Shown here: one piece after another, positions 7,010-12,473 of the stretch | Numbering within the stretch: position 1 is the stretch's first letter | Layout of the letters: each line of letters opens with the position of its first letter | NCBI GenBank assembly: GCA_001916065.1 | Contig: MNRS01000008.1 | Span: forward strand, 9,703-22,175 | Direction of reading: 5' to 3' | Length of the DNA stretch: 12,473 nucleotides | DNA from: Clostridium sp. 28_17 | Lineage (GTDB): Bacteria > Bacillota > Clostridia > TANB77 > CAG-508 | The notes under the pieces: model-generated | What the model saw: the letters and a program-made list of their open reading frames with translations, nothing else | Told to the model about the DNA's origin: nothing | Databases searched by the model: none | Translations under genes and position numbers: made by a program

Positions 7010-8257
7010 ATGATTTTAGAACAATTAATTTTTACAGTATTAGCATTTGGAATATTCGTATATATGTTTTTTAAAATGTTTAAAGAAAATGACACAAATT
7101 ATATAGGAATTTTAATAATTGAAGCAATAGGAATATCCTTAAACTTTGTGGAAGTATTAAAAAGAATAGAATTCGGACCATTTTGGACAATAATAAAATA
7201 CATATTGGCAATATTGATACCAATAGCAATAATGATATTAGATAAAAAACAAATACCATTAATACAAATTTTAAGTGTAGTAAAAGCAAAATTTTATTTA
7301 AAACTAGGAAACAACAAAAAGGCAAAAGAACAATTAATAAACCTAGTAAGCAAATATCCAGAAAACTATATAGGGCATAAAATGTTAGCAGAAATTTACG
7401 AGTTAGAAGGTGGAATGAGAAAAGCAATTGACGAATATGTACAAGCAATTGATGTGAATAAACAAGATTACGACTCATATTATAAAATTGCAGAATTATT
7501 AAATAATTTAGAAAAGCCTGACGAGGCAGCAGAAATGTTATTTAATTTATTAAATAAAAAACCTGATTATTATAATGCAACAGAACTTTTAGGTGAAATA
7601 TTATTATCAAAAGAGATGTACAAAGAAGCAGTAAATGTATATCAAAATGCTTTAAAATTTAATCCATTAAGTTTTGACTTAAATTATAATTTAGGAATTG
7701 CATATACAATGTTAAATGACTTCCAAAATGCAAAAATATGTTATGAGAGAGCAGCAGATATAAATTCACTTTCATATAATTCAAAATATTCATTGGCAGA
7801 AATTGCTTTGATTTATAAAGAATTAGAGGAGGCTGAAAAATACTTTATGGAAGCATTGGAAGATGAAGAACTTTCGGCAGATAGTTATTTTGAACTTTCA
7901 AAAATAGCAATGATAAAAAATGATAAAGAAAAGGCAATACAATATGCAAATGTTGCAATAGATATTGATGCGGCAAAAGTAGTACCTAAAATAAAAAAAG
8001 ATCCAATTTTTATACCAGTTATTGCAAGAATTTCAATGCCATTTAATATCAATGCAAATGAAGAAATAGAACATAAATTAACTGAAAAAGAATTGATGGC
8101 AAAAGAACATTTGGAAGATATGTTTGATATTACTAGAAATTTGAGTTATGCTGATATTAAATTGTTAAAAAAGGAACCAGAAGGCAGAAAACCAAAAAGT
8201 ATAGAAGAAAATCAAAATGAAAATCAAAATGAAAATCAAAAACAGAGGGATTTTTAA
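7010..8257 (+). CDS. Membrane-anchored tetratricopeptide repeat protein
   Basis: A 415-residue protein with about three hydrophobic segments in the first 85 residues, then about seven TPR units (roughly 93-330) with the A/G-Y/L-A spacing of the family, for example the unit starting NYNLGIAYTMLNDFQNA. TPRs form a superhelical scaffold for protein binding; with this topology the repeats probably face the cytoplasm. The partner and role are unknown. The C-terminal tail (about 345-415) is charged and ends in a NENQ repeat encoded by a 12-base tandem repeat. The start has AAGGAG at 6998-7003, six bases upstream. The gene is divergent from the helical-protein gene and 137 bases before dpsA. No convincing terminator follows it, so read-through into dpsA is possible. 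Confidence 0.85.
   Translation: MILEQLIFTVLAFGIFVYMFFKMFKENDTNYIGILIIEAIGISLNFVEVLKRIEFGPFWTIIKYILAILIPIAIMILDKKQIPLIQILSVVKAKFYLKLGNNKKAKEQLINLVSKYPENYIGHKMLAEIYELEGGMRKAIDEYVQAIDVNKQDYDSYYKIAELLNNLEKPDEAAEMLFNLLNKKPDYYNATELLGEILLSKEMYKEAVNVYQNALKFNPLSFDLNYNLGIAYTMLNDFQNAKICYERAADINSLSYNSKYSLAEIALIYKELEEAEKYFMEALEDEELSADSYFELSKIAMIKNDKEKAIQYANVAIDIDAAKVVPKIKKDPIFIPVIARISMPFNINANEEIEHKLTEKELMAKEHLEDMFDITRNLSYADIKLLKKEPEGRKPKSIEENQNENQNENQKQRDF
8207..8242 (+). repeat. Three tandem 12-base units in the 3' end of the TPR gene
   Basis: GAAAATCAAAAT occurs at 8207-8218 and 8219-8230, with a third copy at 8231-8242 differing only in its last base. It encodes a repeated ENQN tail just before the stop. 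Because the unit is a multiple of three, copy-number change would keep the frame. Confidence 0.9.
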
Positions 8258-8295
8258 TAGTTATATTTTAGGGTTTTATATTTAAAAATAAAAAA

Positions 8296-8400
8296 ACTCA
8301 TAAAATTCACAAAATTTAATATACTAATAAAAGAATACAATTGTGATTATAAAAAATATAATTGTAATAAAAGTATTTTAGAAAGAGTGATTTTATGAGT
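8296..8400 (+). promoter_or_regulatory. Potential leader fold over the dpsA ribosome binding site and start codon
   Basis: ACTCATAAAAT (8296-8306) is the exact complement of 8390-8400, which contains the ATG. After a one-base bulge, CAC (8308-8310) pairs with GTG (8387-8389) in the weak SD. Inside the 76-base loop a second hairpin can form, 8336-8345 with 8357-8366 (10 pairs, two of them G-U). In RNA that begins upstream of 8296 this would hide the start. It is a sequence-only prediction in A/T-rich DNA. Confidence 0.4.
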
Positions 8401-9273
8401 ACAAATTTTACGGTTGTAGGTGGAGATTTAAGAATAATAAAACTTGCTAAAATGTTGGCAGACGATGGAAACAAAATATATACATTTGGTGTAGAAAAAG
8501 CAGAAGAACTAAAAGAAAACAAAAATATCATTATGTGCAATAAATTGCAAGAGGCTGTTAAAAATTCAGAAATAATAATAGGGCCAATTCCATTTTCAAG
8601 TAATGGGAAAGATATAAATGCACCATTTAGTGATAACACAATATCAATAAGGGAACTTATGCATGTAATAAATGCAAAAATTTTAATTGCAGGAAGCATA
8701 ACACCTGATGTATATGACTTAGCAAATGATGAGTATATAGAAATTATTGATATAATGAAAAGGGAAGAATTAGCAGTTTTAAATACAGTCTCAACAGCTG
8801 AAGGTACAATAGAAATAATTATTGCAAATACTAATAAAATAATTCATGGAAGTAAGGTTCTAATCTTGGGATTTGGAAGAATAGGAAAAGTATTAGCAAG
8901 AAAACTTGCGGGACTTTCAGCAAAAGTTACATGTGCTGCAAGAAAAGACGAAGATTTAGCATGGATTAGAGCGTATGGACACATGGAAACAAACATAAAT
9001 ACAATAGGTGAAAATTTATCAGATTTTGATGTTATTATAAATACGGTACCACATTTAGTATTAACAGAAGAACGCATAAAATATGTAAGAGATGATTGTT
9101 TATTAGTTGATTTAGCGTCAAACCCAGGTGGGATTGATAAAAAGGCTGCAAAAAATAAAAATCTAAAATTGATTTGGGCATTGGCATTGCCAGGAAAAGT
9201 TGCACCTGTTACAACAGCAGAATTTATAAAAGATACAGTTTATAATATTTTGAAAGAAATATATAAAAAATAG
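8395..9273 (+). CDS. dpsA: Dipicolinate synthase subunit A
   Basis: Also called SpoVFA/DpaA. With subunit B it converts dihydrodipicolinate, from the lysine pathway, to dipicolinic acid, which is made in the mother cell and loaded into the spore core. The 292 residues match the usual length of about 300. N-terminal domain: VVGGDLRIIKLAKMLADDG and IIGPIPFS. A Rossmann nucleotide-binding loop, GFGRIG, lies at 159-164, and the family signature WALALPGKVAP at 261-271. The start is an ATG with only a weak GAGTG-type SD, and the leader can fold over it. The next gene is uppP; dpsB, normally adjacent, is not here. Its presence argues for a spore-former. Confidence 0.93.
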   Translation: MSTNFTVVGGDLRIIKLAKMLADDGNKIYTFGVEKAEELKENKNIIMCNKLQEAVKNSEIIIGPIPFSSNGKDINAPFSDNTISIRELMHVINAKILIAGSITPDVYDLANDEYIEIIDIMKREELAVLNTVSTAEGTIEIIIANTNKIIHGSKVLILGFGRIGKVLARKLAGLSAKVTCAARKDEDLAWIRAYGHMETNINTIGENLSDFDVIINTVPHLVLTEERIKYVRDDCLLVDLASNPGGIDKKAAKNKNLKLIWALALPGKVAPVTTAEFIKDTVYNILKEIYKK

Positions 9274-9347
9274 TTATAATTAAAAGTTGCTATTGCAGTT
9301 AGAATTTATCTTTCTGTTAAATAAGAACAATGATTTAATTATAACTA
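9271..9347. repeat. 14-bp perfect inverted repeat with 49-base interior after dpsA
   Basis: TAGTTATAATTAAA (9271-9284) and its exact complement (9334-9347) bracket 49 bases. The left arm begins with the dpsA stop codon. No T-run follows the right arm on the plus strand, and no flanking target duplication is visible. It could be a structured 3' untranslated region, a leader of uppP, or a very small inserted palindrome. Confidence 0.6.
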
Positions 9348-9375
9348 AATAAAAAACGAAAGAGAGGAACAAAAA

Positions 9376-10209
9376 ATGAACGAAATTTTTCAAGCACTAA
9401 TATTAGGAATAGTTCAAGGACTAACAGAGTTATTACCAATATCAAGCTCAGCACATTTAAACTTATTTCCATGGATATTTGGATGGAACGAAATAAGCCC
9501 ATCATTTGATGTGGCATTACATATAGGAACATTATTTGCAATAGTTCTATTTTTCTTTAAAGACTGGATAAATTTAATAAAAGGAGGATATAACCAAGTT
9601 ATCAAAAAGAAAAAATCAACAGATGGAAAAATCTTTTGGTACATAGTAATATCAACAATTCCAACAGGAATTTTGTGTTTGGTATTAGATAAACTTTCAG
9701 AAAAATTAATAGAAAAATTAGCAACTACATTTAGTGTACAAGAAAAACTTATAGAAATGTTTATGATAGCAATAGCATTAATTGTAATGGGCATAATTTT
9801 ATATGTTGTAGATAAAAAATCAAAATCTGAAGTAGAATATAAAGATATAACATTTAAACAATCACTTTGGATAGCAATGTCACAAGCACTTGCTGCTGCA
9901 TTTCCAGGAGTTTCTAGGTCAGGAATTACAATGACAGTAGGAAGGGGAATGGGCTTAAAAAGAGAATCTGTTGCAAAATATTCATTTTTATTATCAACAC
10001 CTGTTGTTGCGGCTGCTGCATTAGTTGATTTAAAAGATTTTGTATTTGGTCCTGCATTTTTTGTAGGTGTATTTGCTAGTTTTATAGTTGGTGTTTTGGT
10101 AATTAAATTTTTACTTAATTATTTACAAAAAGGCAGTTTTAAAGTATTTGCAGTATATAGAGTAATTTTGGGACTATTTGTAATTGGATTATGTATTTCA
10201 AGATTATAA
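9376..10209 (+). CDS. uppP: Undecaprenyl-diphosphate phosphatase (BacA family)
   Basis: Dephosphorylates undecaprenyl pyrophosphate at the outer face of the membrane, recycling the lipid carrier for peptidoglycan and surface glycans; over-expression of this family gives bacitracin tolerance. The 277-residue protein is full length and strongly hydrophobic, with about eight membrane segments. The two family motifs are intact: QGLTELLPISSSAHL (14-28, with the conserved Glu18 and His27) and PGVSRSG (177-183, with Arg181). The start is preceded by GAGAGGA (9362-9368). It follows dpsA by 102 bases containing an inverted repeat, and a strong hairpin terminator ends the rightward transcript. It is relevant to the glycosyltransferases and wall enzyme in the same window because they use or act on products of the same carrier. 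Confidence 0.97.
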   Translation: MNEIFQALILGIVQGLTELLPISSSAHLNLFPWIFGWNEISPSFDVALHIGTLFAIVLFFFKDWINLIKGGYNQVIKKKKSTDGKIFWYIVISTIPTGILCLVLDKLSEKLIEKLATTFSVQEKLIEMFMIAIALIVMGIILYVVDKKSKSEVEYKDITFKQSLWIAMSQALAAAFPGVSRSGITMTVGRGMGLKRESVAKYSFLLSTPVVAAAALVDLKDFVFGPAFFVGVFASFIVGVLVIKFLLNYLQKGSFKVFAVYRVILGLFVIGLCISRL

Positions 10210-10224
10210 AATTCTATACATATT

Positions 10225-10264
10225 ATTAAAAGGTATCATTCTTTAATAGGTGATACCTTTTAAT
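10225..10264 (+). terminator. Intrinsic terminator of uppP
   Basis: A perfect 14-base stem (10225-10238 with 10251-10264) around a 12-base loop, with GGTATCA/TGATACC at its heart and TTTT on the 3' side. It lies 15 bases after the uppP stop and ends the rightward unit before the convergent VWA gene. Confidence 0.8.
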
Positions 10265-10278
10265 TAGACATAAAATAA

Positions 10279-10304
10279 AAATCCTGTTTATATTAACAGG
10301 ATTT
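10279..10304 (-). terminator. Intrinsic terminator of the VWA surface protein gene
   Basis: AAATCCTGTT (10279-10288) pairs perfectly with AACAGGATTT (10295-10304) around a six-base loop. On the minus strand it is followed by a T-rich tract. The stem overlaps the stop codon of the minus-strand gene. Confidence 0.75.
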
Positions 10305-11658
10305 ATTTCATACTATTTTTTACTACAACATATTTAATTCCACATGCAACTGCAATTACTAAAACGATTCCTATAAAACTAAAGAATATAGTTGATCCTG
10401 CTTTTGGTAATACAGTAGGTAATTTTTCTGTAAGTTTAACTTGTGGTGTTATATCAGTTGATTTTGTATCAGTTTTATTTTCTGAATCTGTATAAGTAAC
10501 ATCAAGTTTTGTATTTGTATCTAAAACTTTGTTTACAATATTTGTATCGTAATTTGTTTTTAATTTTAATTTGTATTGAACTATAGCAGTTTCACCAGAT
10601 TTTAATTCTGGAATAGTCCATGTAATTGAATTTGTTGTTGTATCAATTTTGTCTGATATTGTACCAATATTAGGTTCTTTTACATATGAAAAATCGAAGT
10701 TTTTAACAATTTCATCTGTAAAGTAATCTTTAACATTTATATTTGTAATTGATTTTGAAATAGGTAGTAAGGCTTTATAAATGTTTGTAATAGTATCTGT
10801 TATTTTATCATCAGATATATAATAAAAGTTTCCTATTGTTGGTTTTGCTTGTGTACCAAAAATTTCTTCTACGATTTGGTTATAAGTTTTTGTTGAAGGA
10901 TTTGCTACTGCATCTCCATCTGTAATACCTGTAAGCATAATATAAATATTATCTGCTACACTTGAAAGTGATTGTAATTCTGTTTTTGTTTTTGTTATAA
11001 CATCATCTGAATAATATTGTTTGTTGTAATTTAATGCAACGTTTGGAACACCATCAGATAAAACAATTATATATTTATGTGCTTTATCTGTATTGCTTGT
11101 AAATTGTGATTTTGCTAAATTAATTCCAGCTTGTAAGTCTGTTCTTGGACCTGTATATTCAATATTAGAAATTGCAGTATTTAATGTATTTGCATCATTG
11201 CTTAATGCAGAAACTAAATTTGCATCTTTTTTTGTTCCTTCGTTTGAAACTTCAGTTGCTGTTGAAAAACTTACAACTCCAATTTTTAATTTTGTGTTAT
11301 CTTTTAAAAGATTTGTAATTAATGTTTTTGCAGATTCTGTTACAAATTCTTTTCTTGTTTTATCTGCAGTAACCTTATTATCAATCATACTTTTTGAGTT
11401 ATCTAGAACAAGCATTACTTCACCTGTTGGTTTAGAAGAACCTTCGTTATTTGTAACTTTTAATTGTAAGGTTATTTCTTTATTGTCTAAGTCTTTTGAT
11501 ATTACGCTTCTTTCTACAATTGAATTATCACCATAATTGATTGTTGCTGTTGGCTCTTTTATGACAGACATTGTTACATCTGCATATGCTGCACTTGATA
11601 TTGTTGTAATTAGTGCTATTAATAAAAATAGTGTTAATAAAATTTTTGTTTTTTTCAT
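10303..11658 (-). CDS. Secreted VWA-domain protein with LPKAG wall-sorting signal
   Basis: Probable wall-anchored adhesin, 451 residues. It has a signal peptide (1 to about 26, cut after SSAAYA), a von Willebrand type A domain (about 80-335) with a complete metal-ion-dependent adhesion site (DNSKS 86-90, Thr173, Asp202 in LSDGVPN), then a beta-rich domain (about 340-410). The C terminus has LPKAG (417-421), a hydrophobic segment and a basic tail, which is the arrangement of a sortase substrate, though LPKAG differs from the usual LPxTG. The start at 11658 has AGAAGGA just upstream and begins the signal peptide. A longer reading to 11796 would run through a terminator hairpin. Ligand unknown. 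It lies downstream of an XRE regulator on the same strand but behind that gene's terminator. Confidence 0.85.
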   Translation of the reverse strand: MKKTKILLTLFLLIALITTISSAAYADVTMSVIKEPTATINYGDNSIVERSVISKDLDNKEITLQLKVTNNEGSSKPTGEVMLVLDNSKSMIDNKVTADKTRKEFVTESAKTLITNLLKDNTKLKIGVVSFSTATEVSNEGTKKDANLVSALSNDANTLNTAISNIEYTGPRTDLQAGINLAKSQFTSNTDKAHKYIIVLSDGVPNVALNYNKQYYSDDVITKTKTELQSLSSVADNIYIMLTGITDGDAVANPSTKTYNQIVEEIFGTQAKPTIGNFYYISDDKITDTITNIYKALLPISKSITNINVKDYFTDEIVKNFDFSYVKEPNIGTISDKIDTTTNSITWTIPELKSGETAIVQYKLKLKTNYDTNIVNKVLDTNTKLDVTYTDSENKTDTKSTDITPQVKLTEKLPTVLPKAGSTIFFSFIGIVLVIAVACGIKYVVVKNSMK

Positions 11659-11698
11659 TTGAATCCTTCTTTCTTTTTTTAAATTTACATACACATAT

Positions 11699-11727
11699 AT
11701 TGTAAAACAAAAAATCGAAAAAAACAA
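11699..11727 (-). promoter_or_regulatory. Possible promoter of the VWA gene
   Basis: On the minus strand TTGTTT (11722-11727) and TACAAT (11699-11704) are 17 bases apart. The -35 falls inside the loop and stem of the upstream terminator. The match is moderate, and A/T-rich DNA gives such matches easily. Confidence 0.35.
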
Positions 11728-11745
11728 CCGTTTTTTTCGATTTTT
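11710..11745 (-). terminator. Intrinsic terminator of the XRE regulator gene
   Basis: A perfect 16-base stem (11710-11725 with 11730-11745) with a four-base loop, with long A and T runs on either side of a TCG/CGA core. On the minus strand it ends in a T-run. It starts 14 bases after the regulator stop and separates it from the VWA gene. Confidence 0.8.
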
Positions 11746-11758
11746 ATGGTAAAATTTT

Positions 11759-12022
11759 TTATGCCATTTTTTGTGTATTGTTTGAAGTATCACCATCTTC
11801 TAAAGGAGCAAATAATAATCTTATATCAATTTCTAGTGCTTGTGCAATTTTTGAAAGTGTATCTAAAGAAAATGTATTTCTACAGGCACTTTTTGATTCT
11901 ATTTTTCGTATAAATTCATAACTAAAAAATGTTTTGTTTGCTAATTGTAATTGTGTTAGACCTTTTATTTTTCTTTGTTTTTTTATGTTTTGACCAACTA
12001 AATAATAAATATCTTTTTCCAT
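11759..12022 (-). CDS. XRE/Cro-family helix-turn-helix regulator
   Basis: Small DNA-binding protein of 87 residues consisting of one HTH_3-type domain: VGQNIKKQRK (9-18), GLTQLQLANKT with the helix-turn-helix through IRKIES (21-43), and the closing helix TLSKIAQALEIDIRLLF (55-71). A short acidic and polar tail follows. There is no sensor or dimerisation domain beyond this. The insertion SACRNTFS in the loop after IES makes it slightly longer than typical. The start has GGAG at 12028-12031. It is transcribed divergently from the pilin-like gene and upstream of the VWA gene on its own strand, so either surface gene could be a target. A palindrome lies over its probable -10 element. Confidence 0.9.
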   Translation of the reverse strand: MEKDIYYLVGQNIKKQRKIKGLTQLQLANKTFFSYEFIRKIESKSACRNTFSLDTLSKIAQALEIDIRLLFAPLEDGDTSNNTQKMA

Positions 12023-12047
12023 TTCTTCTCCAATTTCCTTTTATTAC

Positions 12048-12073
12048 AATATTATAATATTCATTAATATTAT
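12048..12073 (-). promoter_or_regulatory. Probable XRE promoter -10 with overlapping palindromic operator candidate
   Basis: A perfect 14-base palindrome (12048-12061, AATATTATAATATT) contains a TATAAT on the minus strand (12051-12056). The half-site AATATTAT recurs at 12066-12073. No good -35 is visible at the right spacing. A palindrome over the -10 of a regulator's own gene suggests autoregulation, but low-complexity A/T sequence weakens this. Confidence 0.4.
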
Positions 12074-12094
12074 CAAAAAATACACGACAAAATG

Positions 12095-12124
12095 TTGCAA
12101 TATACCACCGGCTTGTGCTATAAT
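12095..12124 (+). promoter_or_regulatory. Extended -10 promoter of the pilin-like gene
   Basis: TTGCAA (12095-12100) and TATAAT (12119-12124) are 18 bases apart, and the -10 is preceded by TGC, giving a TGn extended -10. The spacer is the most G/C-rich patch in this intergenic region. It faces away from the XRE gene and predicts a leader of about 110 bases. Confidence 0.75.
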
Positions 12125-12151
12125 TTTTTTGGAATTAGAAAATATACAAAA

Positions 12152-12183
12152 GAGGAGGGAAAAAATTTTAGTGTATTAAAATT
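12152..12183 (+). promoter_or_regulatory. Spare Shine-Dalgarno and small hairpin in the pilin leader
   Basis: GAGGAGG (12152-12158) is a full SD 83 bases upstream of the coding start and lacks a sensible open frame. The only nearby start is GTG at 12171, giving a two-codon frame GTG-TAT-TAA. That codon group sits in the loop of a seven-base hairpin (12164-12170 with 12177-12183). The true SD of the gene is AAAGGAGGA at 12222-12230. Confidence 0.4.
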
Positions 12184-12240
12184 GGAAAATCACAAATAAT
12201 AAGAAAAATTAAGGAAAAAACAAAGGAGGATTTTATAGTA

Positions 12241-12473
12241 ATGTTAAGAAAAGAAAATAAAGGTATAACACTTGTGGCGTTAGTGATTACAATTATTATT
12301 TTATTGATATTAGCCGGTATTTCGATATCTGCGTTAACGAATACTGGAATATTTGAAAAAGCGAAAGATGCAAAAGAAAAAAGTGAAGTGGCGGAAAAAC
12401 AACAAAGTGAAACATTAGATAGTTATGAAAAAGAATTAAATAAATATACGTCAGATAATTTAGAAGAAAATAT
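12241..12473 (+). CDS. Type IV pilin-like (prepilin) protein, 3'-truncated by the window edge
   Basis: The first 77 residues of a protein with a class III (prepilin) signal: short basic leader MLRKENKG, predicted cleavage after Gly8, then a hydrophobic helix ITLVALVITIIILLILAGIS (9-28). The rest seen is strongly charged and helical (KAKDAKEKSEVAEKQ and onward). A prepilin peptidase would cut it and type IV pilus or related machinery would assemble it. The glutamate usual at mature position 5 is replaced by alanine, as I recall for a numerous clostridial group of such proteins. The start is fixed by AAAGGAGGA at 12222-12230 and the N-terminal leader. No pilus assembly genes are in the window, so it could be an isolated surface protein. 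The C-terminal part, which would tell, lies beyond the edge. Confidence 0.8.
   Translation, partial: MLRKENKGITLVALVITIIILLILAGISISALTNTGIFEKAKDAKEKSEVAEKQQSETLDSYEKELNKYTSDNLEEN

Noticed and set aside
8258..8394. Known metabolite riboswitch upstream of dpsA
   Set aside because: Nothing resembling a lysine box or another familiar aptamer; the region is simple A/T-rich sequence apart from the complementary stretches described.
9271..9347. Insertion element with target-site duplication
   Set aside because: No direct repeats flank the arms and the interior has no coding capacity; only the inverted repeat itself is supported.
11093..11536. Antisense open frame of 147 codons opposite the VWA gene
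   Set aside because: No SD, no recognisable motif, and composition that mirrors the opposite coding strand.
11659..11796. Longer N terminus for the VWA protein
   Set aside because: It would translate through a perfect terminator hairpin; the signal peptide starts at 11658 after a clear SD.

Overview
The window looks like chromosomal DNA of a low-GC, spore-forming member of the Clostridia, probably an anaerobic gut-type organism. The base composition is strongly A/T-rich, Shine-Dalgarno (SD) sites are mostly of the AGGAGG type, and the gene set is typical of Firmicutes: a Pol I whose proofreading site is degenerate, a dipicolinate synthase subunit for spore cores, a sortase-type surface protein and a clostridial pilin-like protein. 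The standard genetic code fits every gene. I saw no tRNA, rRNA, CRISPR array or intact transposase. No gene-free stretch exceeds 300 bases; the longest is about 220.

Layout. Positions 1-2851 hold two tandem multi-membrane GtrII-like glycosyltransferases, the first cut by the window edge. A large, nearly perfect inverted repeat (2855-2941) separates them from polA (2962-5748, TTG start). A second, related but degenerate repeat (5758-5811) follows polA and precedes a membrane-anchored lytic transglycosylase (5836-6411). That gene converges, through a shared hairpin terminator, on a small helical protein of unknown function on the minus strand (6426-6860). Rightward again come a membrane-anchored TPR protein (7010-8257), dpsA (8395-9273) and uppP (9376-10209). 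On the minus strand are a VWA-domain surface protein with an LPKAG sorting signal (10303-11658) and an XRE-type regulator (11759-12022). A divergent promoter then drives a type IV pilin-like gene that runs off the right edge (12241 onward).

How the genes relate. Several products act on the envelope: GtrII-type glycosyl transfer, peptidoglycan cleavage, undecaprenyl pyrophosphate recycling, a surface adhesin candidate and a pilin-like protein. The XRE gene lies between the two surface-protein genes and may regulate one or both. dpsA marks the organism as a likely spore-former, but its usual partner dpsB is not next to it. The least ordinary signals are in non-coding DNA: the repeats on either side of polA, a leader that could fold over the dpsA start, a 14-bp inverted repeat after dpsA, and a spare strong SD in the pilin leader. 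I do not see clear evidence of a wholly new multi-gene system.
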